Source: an uncultured Algibacter sp.
GTDB lineage: Bacteria; Bacteroidota; Bacteroidia; Flavobacteriales; Flavobacteriaceae
Assembly: GCA_947499935.1 (NCBI GenBank)
Contig: CANMQH010000002.1
Span: 62,001 to 126,000, forward strand
DNA: 64,000 bases
Direction of reading: 5' to 3'
Within the stretch, counting starts at the first letter, position 1, and every line of letters starts with the position of its first letter. A program made the translations under genes and the position numbers. Below, piece after piece: positions 16,785 to 25,001 of this stretch. The notes beneath the pieces were generated by a model, which worked only from the letters and a program-made list of their open reading frames with translations, was not told the DNA's origin and searched no databases.

Positions 16785-17846
16785 ATGAAAATTTTAATTA
16801 TACAACAAAAAATGATTGGCGATGTGCTTACAAGCAGTATACTGTTTGAAGCACTCCGCCAAAAATATCCAAAGGCACAATTAGACTATCTTATTAATAG
16901 CCATACTTATCCTGTTGTAGAAAACAACCCATTTATAAATAATTTTATCTTTTTTACAAAAGCTGAAGCTTCGAGTAAAAAAGCATTATTTAAGCTTGCA
17001 AAATCGGTTAAAAAAAGTAATTACGATATTGTAATAGATGTGTATTCTAAATTTTCTAGTAATATTATTACTTTATTTTCTGGTGCAAAAGTAAAAATAT
17101 CAAAACACAAATGGTATAGTGCTGCTATTTACACAAAAACGTTTAATGAAGCTAACGTCGCTAAAACTAATGCTGGCCTAGCCATAGAGAATAGACTACA
17201 GCTTATAACACCTATTTTAAAAGAAAGTCTAAAGATTATTCAACCAAAGATATATTTAACAGCTTCTGAGATTGAACATTCTAAACAATTTTTACTAAAG
17301 CATCATATAGATTTAAATACGCCTTTATTTATGATTAGTGTTTTAGGTAGCGGTGATAATAAGACCTACCCACTACCCTACATGGCAAAACTTATTGATG
17401 CCATTGTAAAAAACACGAATGCTCAAATTTTATTTAATTACATACCCTCTCAAAAAGAACAAGCGAGAGCAGTTTTTAATTTATGCAAAAACACAACTCA
17501 AAACAACATATTCTTTAATGCCTTTGGTAAGAGTTTAAGAGATTTTTTAGCTATTACCAAACATTGTAATGCATTAATAGGCAATGAAGGTGGTGCTGTA
17601 AATATGGCAAAAGCTATAGATATACCTACGTTTACCATTTTTTCGCCATGGATAAAAAAAGAAGCATGGAGCATGTTCGAAGATGACAAAAAACATGTTT
17701 CTGTACATTTAAAAGATTTTAAGACAGCACTCTTTGAAGGTAAATCTAGTAAGGACTTAAAATCGCATTGGCAATCTTTATACCAAGAGTTTCTGCCCTC
17801 TTACTTTTTAGAAAAATTGTATACGTTTATTTATTTACATTTATAA
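16785..17846 (+). CDS. Glycosyltransferase family 9 (heptosyltransferase-like)
   Basis: This 353-residue GT-B fold protein begins MKILIIQQKMIGDVLTSSILFEALRQKYP, the typical start of ADP-heptose:LPS heptosyltransferases. The C-terminal half has IGNEGGAVNMAKAIDIPTFTIFSPW, matching the nucleotide-sugar site of the family. It is likely to add a sugar to the inner LPS core. It is the first gene of a glycan region extending to 28 kb and converges on the YrbL-like gene with 15 bases between stops. Confidence 0.9.
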   Translation: MKILIIQQKMIGDVLTSSILFEALRQKYPKAQLDYLINSHTYPVVENNPFINNFIFFTKAEASSKKALFKLAKSVKKSNYDIVIDVYSKFSSNIITLFSGAKVKISKHKWYSAAIYTKTFNEANVAKTNAGLAIENRLQLITPILKESLKIIQPKIYLTASEIEHSKQFLLKHHIDLNTPLFMISVLGSGDNKTYPLPYMAKLIDAIVKNTNAQILFNYIPSQKEQARAVFNLCKNTTQNNIFFNAFGKSLRDFLAITKHCNALIGNEGGAVNMAKAIDIPTFTIFSPWIKKEAWSMFEDDKKHVSVHLKDFKTALFEGKSSKDLKSHWQSLYQEFLPSYFLEKLYTFIYLHL

Positions 17847-17861
17847 TCTTTGGCTACTCAA

Positions 17862-18452
17862 TTATTCAAACGATTCTTTTAGTGCTGACAAAGAATGAAA
17901 TTTTGCTTTTAAAAAACGTCTAGACACCTTTTTTTTAGCAAAATAATGAAACCAGTCTGCCAACGGAAAAAAATCTCGGTGCCCCAAACCATCAACAACA
18001 ATTAATTCTACAGTATTATTTTTTAACACTTTTACACAAACATTTCGTGCTTTTAAATCTCCAACAAAAACCTTGTGCTTTATCATTTGATGCCGTAATC
18101 TATTAAGGCCTTTAATAAAAACAGAATCAGGGAAAGGAGAATCTTCCATTTGTAAATATTGACGAAGTGTTAATGATATATTTTGCGTAGTCTCATCTCT
18201 TATTAAATCGTATACAAAACCAGTTCCTAAATTGGTTTCAACTTCTCCGTGATACTTTGCATAAAAAGGATAATCAAATTTAGAAATATCATTATGCTTT
18301 ATTTTTTTGTAATAATTTATTTCTTTGTAAAGATGAGAAACTTCAACATCAGGTTTTCCAATCTTAACACATAAATGATTATCATCTGGAATACAATAGC
18401 AAGTTCTTGCTAAGCCTTCACCTATATAATGGTCCTTTTTAATCTGAATCAT
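17862..18452 (-). CDS. YrbL-like kinase-fold protein
   Basis: The 196-residue protein matches the PhoP-regulated YrbL family, which has a protein-kinase-like fold. Features seen are IGEGLARTCY as a nucleotide-binding-type loop, CVKIGK with the lysine, a catalytic-loop-like GDLKARNV (the pattern D-x4-N) and VVDGLG in place of DFG. The family's function is not well established. Here its ATG overlaps the stop of the upstream glycosyltransferase (ATGA overlap), so the two are co-translated, which points to a role in glycan modification, possibly sugar phosphorylation. Confidence 0.8.
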   Translation of the reverse strand: MIQIKKDHYIGEGLARTCYCIPDDNHLCVKIGKPDVEVSHLYKEINYYKKIKHNDISKFDYPFYAKYHGEVETNLGTGFVYDLIRDETTQNISLTLRQYLQMEDSPFPDSVFIKGLNRLRHQMIKHKVFVGDLKARNVCVKVLKNNTVELIVVDGLGHRDFFPLADWFHYFAKKKVSRRFLKAKFHSLSALKESFE

Positions 18453-19279
18453 TTTACACTATCCTTTTTAATCCCATATGGTGTTTTAATTACTTTATTA
18501 GATTTAGTTACCTTTCTAATTTTATTGTTTTTTTTCATCATCTCAGGCTTTACATAGCCTCTCTCGTGATCTAGATGAATACAAATTGCGCTGTATCGTA
18601 TTTGTTTTGCCTTTATACCCATATTAAAAAGGCGTTCTCCTAGCTCCCTATCTTCTCCACCATACTGCATGCGCTCATCATAGCCATTAACGTTAATAAT
18701 ATCTGCTTTCCAGCCAGAGGCATTATGTCCATTCCATGTTGCTGTGGTTGGTGTTAGCTTATTTAACAGCTTAGATTTAAGTCCAGAAGCAGTGATTTTA
18801 TTAATTTTAAAAGATTTTTTTAGTCCTTTATCTATTAACCAAGCGGCATCAAAACAATGTTGTTGTTCTATATCGTATTTAGTAATTACCTGACTAATAC
18901 CCATGGGTAACTTAAAGTATCCACCTGATAAAAAATAGCCTTTTTGCCTATGATTTATATGTGTTTGCAAAAAATCTTTTCTAGGAACGCAATCGCCATC
19001 AGTATAAACCAAATAATCACTTTTACTTGCTAAAGTTGCTTTATTAAGAATTACTGTTTTCCTAAATCCAATATCTTCATGCCATACGTGCTTAATAGGA
19101 TAAGAAACAACCATTTGCATCTTATCTATGAGTTGTTTGGTTTCAATACTAGAACCATCATCTGCTATGATTATCTCAAATTTTTTTAAACTTTGACACT
19201 CATAACCCCACAAGACTTTCTCAAGCCATATTGGATGGTTGTATGTGCTTATGATTACTGATAGATTAAATGCCCTCAT
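18449..19279 (-). CDS. Glycosyltransferase family 2 with galactosyltransferase-type C-terminus
   Basis: The GT-A fold starts with LSVIISTYNHPIWLEKVL and includes DDGSS and VYTDGDCVPR (the D-x-D-like metal site). The C-terminal segment NGYDERMQYGGEDRELGERL is the Glyco_transf_7C type. I start it at 19279 (MRAFNLSVII, 276 residues). A longer in-frame ATG at 19330 would add a 17-residue cysteine-rich tail not expected for this family and would nearly reach the divergent gene. It forms a two-gene unit with the YrbL-like gene and is likely to act in LPS-core or surface-glycan assembly. Confidence 0.87.
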   Translation of the reverse strand: MRAFNLSVIISTYNHPIWLEKVLWGYECQSLKKFEIIIADDGSSIETKQLIDKMQMVVSYPIKHVWHEDIGFRKTVILNKATLASKSDYLVYTDGDCVPRKDFLQTHINHRQKGYFLSGGYFKLPMGISQVITKYDIEQQHCFDAAWLIDKGLKKSFKINKITASGLKSKLLNKLTPTTATWNGHNASGWKADIINVNGYDERMQYGGEDRELGERLFNMGIKAKQIRYSAICIHLDHERGYVKPEMMKKNNKIRKVTKSNKVIKTPYGIKKDSVK

Positions 19280-19333
19280 TAGTTCAAAAATAGTTATTTT
19301 TATCATCCAATAACAACAATTTCTTATCAAATA

Positions 19334-20107
19334 TTGACAAAGATTTCCAATAAAATATCGGCCTTAATTATAATTTATAATGAAATATCTCATGTAGACC
19401 ATTTAATAAAACAACTACGTTTTGTAGATGAAATTATTGTTATTGATTCGTTTAGTACAGATGGTACATTTGAAAAACTTAAAAAAAACAAACATGTAAA
19501 GGTCATTCAGCGTAAGTTTTTAAATTTTTCTGACCAAAGAAACTTTGCTATAACTCAAGCCAAAGAAGATTGGATTTTGTTTATTGATGCCGATGAGCGT
19601 ATTACTACTAAATTACAACATGAAATTATAAACGTAGTAAAAAACAACACAAATACTGTAGCTTTCAAATTTCCAAGAAAGTTTGTTTTTAAAAATAAAA
19701 TAATGCGCTTTAGCGGATTGCAAACCGACCAAGTATTTAGATTGTTTAAAAGAGGAAGTGCCACTTATTCTCAAGACAAAATAGTACATGAGCAATTATC
19801 TGTTAATGGTAAAAGTGCTATTTTAAAGCATGATTTATTACATCATTCTTTCTCTAGTATTGCGCATTATAAAAAGAAAACAGAACATTATGCAACTCTA
19901 AAAGCACAAGAGCTTTTAAAAAAAGGTATTAACCCTAACTATTATCACTATTATCTTAGACCTATAATCAAATTTATAACCAACTATATTTTGCGACTAG
20001 GCTTTTTAGATGGTAAAGCAGGGTATACTATTTGTAAATTAAATGCTTATGGTGTTTGGTTTAGATATCAAGAATTAAAGCGATTAATTACGCTTCCAAA
20101 ACTTTAA
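19334..20107 (+). CDS. Glycosyltransferase family 2 (WaaE/KdtX-like)
   Basis: The 257-residue enzyme has ISALIIIYNEISHVDHLI, VIDSFSTDGTFE and ILFIDADERI (D-x-D), and a C-terminal region (HHSF, YLRPIIKFITNYILRLGFLDG) that matches LPS-core beta-glucosyltransferases of the WaaE type. The start codon is TTG at 19334; no in-frame ATG or GTG lies between the upstream sequence and the catalytic domain. Its 3' end overlaps the convergent WaaP-like gene by 24 bases. Confidence 0.87.
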   Translation: MTKISNKISALIIIYNEISHVDHLIKQLRFVDEIIVIDSFSTDGTFEKLKKNKHVKVIQRKFLNFSDQRNFAITQAKEDWILFIDADERITTKLQHEIINVVKNNTNTVAFKFPRKFVFKNKIMRFSGLQTDQVFRLFKRGSATYSQDKIVHEQLSVNGKSAILKHDLLHHSFSSIAHYKKKTEHYATLKAQELLKKGINPNYYHYYLRPIIKFITNYILRLGFLDGKAGYTICKLNAYGVWFRYQELKRLITLPKL

Positions 20108-20848
20108 TTTTTTCTTTAAGCGCTTCTTTTTATAGTAACGGTCTTGGAAATTTTGTGTTTCCTGCCACATTAAATTAAAAATTGAATCATAATCTTCTCC
20201 AGAACATTTAGCGTATTCATGGCTCATAACTTTTACCATAGATTTATGGATTGTTAATCTTGAAAAATTCTTTATACGAGTCTTAAAATCTAAACTCTTA
20301 AATTCCATACGGTTTAAGTCTACTAAAAAAAACTTGTAGTCGCCATTATTAATTTGAATTAATGTGTTTCCTGGAGAATGATCCAAAAAATGAACTTGTT
20401 TTTGGTGCATTTGGTATGTAAATCTTGTAAATGCCCTTAATATAGATTCATGATTATGGTAATTAAGATCAGTGGTTAGTTCCCTGTAAGTTATATCACA
20501 ATCTAATTGTTCACTTATATAAAAACTCTTTTTAAATAAAAGTGGTGTTTTAAACTCATAATAGCCTATAGGTTCTGGTGTTCCAATATTTAAATCTGTT
20601 AACTTATTGGCATATTCAAAAGAACGTTGAGCTTTGCTTTTCCTAAAAAAATTATAAACGACCTGATTGATTAGGTTAGGAATTCTAAACGATTTTATAT
20701 TTATTACCTTATCGTCTAACTTAAAGAGCTTTAGCGAGTTCCTATCTTGATTGCCAAATGGAATGCCACTATAATCAAAATTATTGGTAAAATCGTCAAG
20801 CAAGTTTTTATACTTTAAGAACTGATCTTTAATCTCTAACCTTATCAT
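20084..20848 (-). CDS. LPS core kinase-like protein (WaaP/InaA/Kdo-kinase family)
   Basis: The 254-residue protein has a eukaryotic-kinase-like fold. The catalytic loop is HFLDHSPGNTL (D-x4-N) and the metal-binding Asp lies in FFLVDLNRMEF, as in lipopolysaccharide kinases that phosphorylate heptose or Kdo. In Bacteroidota such proteins are usually found in LPS-core clusters, as here. The last eight codons overlap the 3' end of the convergent GT2 gene. It is the second kinase-like protein in this locus after the YrbL-like one. Confidence 0.82.
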   Translation of the reverse strand: MIRLEIKDQFLKYKNLLDDFTNNFDYSGIPFGNQDRNSLKLFKLDDKVINIKSFRIPNLINQVVYNFFRKSKAQRSFEYANKLTDLNIGTPEPIGYYEFKTPLLFKKSFYISEQLDCDITYRELTTDLNYHNHESILRAFTRFTYQMHQKQVHFLDHSPGNTLIQINNGDYKFFLVDLNRMEFKSLDFKTRIKNFSRLTIHKSMVKVMSHEYAKCSGEDYDSIFNLMWQETQNFQDRYYKKKRLKKKLKFWKRN

Positions 20849-20931
20849 GCAACAATATTACAATTACTTTTTAATATTTGAACAGTTTATATAGCCACAA
20901 TTTATTACTTTGCAGTAAAGTAATTATAATA

Positions 20932-22011
20932 ATGCATAACATCTTTTTAGAGACTCATAACATTAATAACCTTTATACAGGTTTTGGGCAGTTTAATTTA
21001 CAATTATTAAAAGCAATAAAAGACATTAATGATCCTGAGCTAAAATTTACTGCGCACACCAATTTAAAAACCATTACTGAAGGAAAAATAGATTCGTTTT
21101 TTAATAAAAAATTATACCTAGGACTCAGGCGTTATAATTTTGCAAGAATAAGAAAACGTTATGACCTATGGCACTCATTAAACCAAAATACAAAAATAGA
21201 ACCTTATCATAACATTCCTTATGTTTTAACTGTACATGATGTAAACTTTATTGAAGAAATATCTAGCGATATGAACCATAAAGTAAATGTAAATTTCATC
21301 AATAAACTTAACAGAGCTCATGCCATTACGTATATTTCGGAATTTGCAAAAGCATCTACTCATAAAAACTTTAAAGTTCCTAAAGACATACCCGAATATA
21401 TTATTCATAATGGTAATCCTGCTAGGGATTTATTAGATTTAACTAACGTTTCTACACCAGTAGACACATCTAAACCCTATTTATTTGGTATTGGAAACTT
21501 TCTAAAAAGGAAAAACTTTCACCTGCTTGTGGAAATGCTAGAACATCTACCAGATTTTAATCTCGTTATTGCTGGAGATAACACCCGTAACTATGCCAAT
21601 TTTGTTAAAGAAAGAATAGAACATTTATCTTTAAAAAACAGAGTTACTTTAACAGGTAAAATTTCTGAAAAAGAAAAACAATTTTACCTTAAAAATTGTA
21701 CAGCTTTTGTGTTTCCTTCGTCTAGCGAAGGGTTTGGTCTACCCATAGTTGAAGCTATGAAATTTGGCGTGCCAATATTATTAGCCAATAAATCTTCTTT
21801 ACCAGAAATTGGTGGTGAGCATGCTTTTTATTGGAATGATTTAAATCCTGAAAAAATGGCAGAAAAAGTTATAGAAAGCTTAGCTACATACAACAATAAT
21901 AAAACTTTTTACCAAAAGCATTACATAGAAAGGGCTAATACATTTACATGGGAAAAAGCAGCAAAACAATATATTTCTGTCTATAAGACTGTGATAAAAA
22001 ACGCTAAATAG
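20932..22011 (+). CDS. Glycosyltransferase family 1
   Basis: The GT-B enzyme (359 residues from this start) has a C-terminal GT4/GT1 domain with GIGNFLKRKNFHLLVEML, VIAGD and the donor-binding FVFPSSSEGFGLPIVEAMKFGVPILLA (E-x7-E motif, about residues 264-272). I start at the ATG at 20932. An upstream TTG at 20878 is in frame but sits at the -33 position of a promoter whose -7-like box (TTACTTTG, 20905-20912) lies between it and the ATG. It is divergent from the WaaP-like gene and probably adds a sugar in the LPS core. Confidence 0.9.
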   Translation: MHNIFLETHNINNLYTGFGQFNLQLLKAIKDINDPELKFTAHTNLKTITEGKIDSFFNKKLYLGLRRYNFARIRKRYDLWHSLNQNTKIEPYHNIPYVLTVHDVNFIEEISSDMNHKVNVNFINKLNRAHAITYISEFAKASTHKNFKVPKDIPEYIIHNGNPARDLLDLTNVSTPVDTSKPYLFGIGNFLKRKNFHLLVEMLEHLPDFNLVIAGDNTRNYANFVKERIEHLSLKNRVTLTGKISEKEKQFYLKNCTAFVFPSSSEGFGLPIVEAMKFGVPILLANKSSLPEIGGEHAFYWNDLNPEKMAEKVIESLATYNNNKTFYQKHYIERANTFTWEKAAKQYISVYKTVIKNAK

Positions 22012-22031
22012 CATCTGTGATTTTATTGAAA

Positions 22032-22895
22032 TTATTTTCTAAATAAAAACTTAAACCACTGCCCAAAGTTTTTCCGCTTTATAAACCATTTAGAAGGTTT
22101 AAAGTTATTTTTTAAAAACGTATCTAAAATCTGTGAAATTGTAGTTCCATTAACAAAACCTAAAGATTTCCATTTATGAGGTTCTAAATAAAATAAATTG
22201 GTCAATGTTTTATAATTAGTAGAATTGGCATATTTCCATTTATCCATAAACTCAGTATTGAGTTCATTTTTATGACCCCAATTTTCAAATTTAAATTCTA
22301 ATTCGCTTTCTTCTCTAGACAAAGTTTCGTGCAAAAGAAGATTATCTGTATAGATAATACGTTTTCGCGTATTTCTTCCCACCTTATAATTTGGATAGTT
22401 GGTAGCAGCCAAACATCTTGTTGGTTCATTTATATAAAGGCAACCATCGTCCACAAATTTGTAAATATTTACTAAAAAAGTAGCAATCTGAATATTATTT
22501 TGGCTAGGATTCTTTAAAAACGAATCGTATTTCCTGAGAGTTTTAACAAAATTATTGAAATTTAAAAAATACTCATCGGCATCTAATTGAATCAACCAAT
22601 TGCCTATTCCCATTTTTTCTGACAATAATTTTCGTTCTCTAATTTCGCAAGCCATGGTGCTTAAATTAGACCTATAAAAATTATCTTGATATATTATAAT
22701 TTTGTTATCAATATCTATGTCTTCAACCCATTTAAAAAAAGATTCAGGTATATCAAAAGAGGCACCGTTCCATGTTTTTCTGTCTTTATCTATTGCTAAA
22801 AAAATATTATCTGCTTCATGATAAACCCTAGGGATTGCATGCCTTAACAAATTGTAATCGTACGAAACTAAAAAACCTACTTGTATTTTTCTCAT
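22032..22895 (-). CDS. Putative GT-A glycosyltransferase
   Basis: The 287-residue protein has a GT-A-like metal site in WLIQLDADEYF (about residue 111) and the N-terminal strand IQVGFLVSYDYNLLRHAIPRVY. It lacks the standard GT2 start motif. It contains C-terminal tryptophan- and histidine-rich segments (KFENWGHKNEL, YLEPHKWKSLGF). I assign it as a glycosyltransferase of uncertain family. A -7 box TATATTTG (minus strand, 22906-22913) precedes the ATG. It converges on the GT1 gene and is divergent from the GT2 gene at 22962. Confidence 0.7.
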   Translation of the reverse strand: MRKIQVGFLVSYDYNLLRHAIPRVYHEADNIFLAIDKDRKTWNGASFDIPESFFKWVEDIDIDNKIIIYQDNFYRSNLSTMACEIRERKLLSEKMGIGNWLIQLDADEYFLNFNNFVKTLRKYDSFLKNPSQNNIQIATFLVNIYKFVDDGCLYINEPTRCLAATNYPNYKVGRNTRKRIIYTDNLLLHETLSREESELEFKFENWGHKNELNTEFMDKWKYANSTNYKTLTNLFYLEPHKWKSLGFVNGTTISQILDTFLKNNFKPSKWFIKRKNFGQWFKFLFRK

Positions 22896-22961
22896 AATTA
22901 TTTTACAAATATAATGTTAAGGGTTATAAATACTTATTTTTGTATGTAAAAATACTAATCT

Positions 22962-23957
22962 ATGGTTCAATTAACTGTTATCATGCCTGTCTACAATGGC
23001 GAAAAATATCTTAAAGAAGCCATAGACAGTATTTTAAACCAAACGTTTACAGATTTTAAATTATTGGTTTTAAATGATAATTCTACAGATGGAACAAAAC
23101 ATATCCTAAAACAGTATCAAAATCAAGATCATAGAATTGAAGTCATTAACAAAACACAAAACATTGGCCCTGCACTATTAAGAAATGAAGGTATTGCATA
23201 TGCAAAAACCGAGTTTATAGCACTACAAGATGCCGACGATATTTCTATGCCTACCCGTTTTGAAAAACAAATAAAAGTACTTAGAAACAATACTAAAATT
23301 GGTCTTTGTGGTACATGGTTTACTATTTTTGGTGATAAAAAAGAAAAAACCATCAGACATAATGAAAATCATGACGCCTTAAAAGTGCAATTTTTAAATA
23401 GTTGTGGTATAGGCAACTCTACCGTTATGTTTAGAAAAAATATTCTAGGAAATTTAAAATTTGAAGCTGAATTTGTACCCGCAGAAGACTATGCGTTATG
23501 GAGTAAATTAATACAGGTTACTGAGTTTTATAACATACCCGAATCGTTATTAAATTATAGATGGCACCCAAACAACATTAGTCAGTCAAAAGAAAAAAAT
23601 CTACGAAAATCTGAAGTTGCCATAAAAAAAAGACAATTAAAGCATTTTGGAATTAATGAAAATGATACGCATATAAACGACTATTTAAATGCATTAACGC
23701 TTAAACGTAAACTTAGCACCAAAGATGCCATTTTAGCTATTAAAGCATCAAAAAAACTAAAGCTTAAAAATAATGCAAACCATTATTATGATGTAAAATC
23801 ATTTAATAACCTTATAGACAAGACAATTATAAGAACTATAAGAAACTCGAAAGGTATAGATACTAATTTTATGAAATATTTAAAACATGAATCTGGCTAT
23901 TATCATCAGATTTCGGTAGTAGATAAGTTAATGTTATTTTTTAAAAGTCTGCTTTAA
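22962..23957 (+). CDS. Glycosyltransferase family 2
   Basis: The 331-residue enzyme starts with the classic GT2 N-terminus (LTVIMPVYNGEKYLKEAIDSIL) and has LNDNSTDGT and ALQDADDIS (metal-binding D-x-D at about residue 90). The C-terminal third is lysine-rich and of unknown role. A -7 box TATTTTTG (22935-22942) lies 19 bases upstream. Its 3' end overlaps the convergent GT2 gene by 24 bases. Confidence 0.9.
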   Translation: MVQLTVIMPVYNGEKYLKEAIDSILNQTFTDFKLLVLNDNSTDGTKHILKQYQNQDHRIEVINKTQNIGPALLRNEGIAYAKTEFIALQDADDISMPTRFEKQIKVLRNNTKIGLCGTWFTIFGDKKEKTIRHNENHDALKVQFLNSCGIGNSTVMFRKNILGNLKFEAEFVPAEDYALWSKLIQVTEFYNIPESLLNYRWHPNNISQSKEKNLRKSEVAIKKRQLKHFGINENDTHINDYLNALTLKRKLSTKDAILAIKASKKLKLKNNANHYYDVKSFNNLIDKTIIRTIRNSKGIDTNFMKYLKHESGYYHQISVVDKLMLFFKSLL

Positions 23958-24854
23958 TAGTTTTCTCTTATAGTACTTGATCTTTGTTTTAATATTAGCA
24001 TTACTAAAATATTGAAGCATAAAATCAAGCTGATCTTCGGTAACAGGCTTTCCTTTTTGTTTTAATTTTAAAACTTTAAACGCTGCTGCATTACCTAACG
24101 ATTTAAGTACTTTACGCATATTGCTTGTGTTGGCCTCTGGTATGTAATCAATAATTTCTTTAATGTTCAAAAAAGAAGAGTAGTTTTTAAAATAACTTGA
24201 TTTTAAAGAATACACACCACCTGAATGTTGTCTATAAATAGCAGAGACAAAATCCATATAAACACCTTTTCCATTTAGCAGTAAAAGGGCATATATTGTA
24301 TTATCTTTAAAGTGTTTAAAAGACGGAATACGCTTTAAGTCTAATGCTGCCTTTTTGAATAAAACCGTTAAGGTAAGTGTGCAATATGGCGAAAATATAT
24401 TATCAAAATCAATAGTTCTGTTGGTTTCTTTAAAATTAAAATGATTCTCTTTAAAATTTATTCCATTATAAGTTTTGTAATTGGTCCAAGACACCACATA
24501 ATCTGGATTAGCCTCTAAGAAATCAACTTGTTTTTTAATTTTAAGTGTATCTATCCAATAATCATCCCCTTCACAAATGGCTATATATTTACCTTGAGTT
24601 TTTGGAAGTAAAAAATTATGTAGCGGTTTTATATCTTGTGAATATTGATTTTCGCTCTGAAAAATAGTTTTTATATTATCATGTAATTTGGCATACTTCT
24701 CAATAATCTTTCTTGAATTATCTGTAGATGCATCATCATGTATTATAATTTCTATTGGAAATGTCGCTTTTTGCATTAAAAACCCATCTAAAGTCGCTTC
24801 AATATACTTTTCATGGTTATAACATGTACAACAAATACTAACTAGTGGTTTCAA
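23934..24854 (-). CDS. Glycosyltransferase family 2
   Basis: The 306-residue protein begins MKPLVSICCTCYNHEKYIEATL and has IIHDDASTDNS and AICEGDDYW (D-D metal site at about residue 96), a GT2 subgroup common in surface-glycan clusters. The start codon is TTG at 24854. It is the only possible start, since an in-frame stop lies three codons upstream and the catalytic domain begins at once. A TAAATTTG sequence overlaps this TTG, so a promoter reading of it is doubtful. Confidence 0.88.
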   Translation of the reverse strand: MKPLVSICCTCYNHEKYIEATLDGFLMQKATFPIEIIIHDDASTDNSRKIIEKYAKLHDNIKTIFQSENQYSQDIKPLHNFLLPKTQGKYIAICEGDDYWIDTLKIKKQVDFLEANPDYVVSWTNYKTYNGINFKENHFNFKETNRTIDFDNIFSPYCTLTLTVLFKKAALDLKRIPSFKHFKDNTIYALLLLNGKGVYMDFVSAIYRQHSGGVYSLKSSYFKNYSSFLNIKEIIDYIPEANTSNMRKVLKSLGNAAAFKVLKLKQKGKPVTEDQLDFMLQYFSNANIKTKIKYYKRKLLKQTFKK

Positions 24855-25001
24855 ATTTATTTAATATTTAGAACTTGTTTAAACTACTATTGTTTTTGTT
24901 TTAATATAGAAATTATCTTAACTTTTTCAGTGTTCTAAAAAATTTTAAATCAACTCCATATAAAAAATGATTTAGTTTATTATAAATAAAATAAACCAGT
25001 T

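Noticed and set aside
24847-24856. TAAATTTG (minus strand) as the promoter of the GT2 gene ending at 23934
   Set aside because: It overlaps the only possible start codon of that gene, so transcription from it would miss the start.
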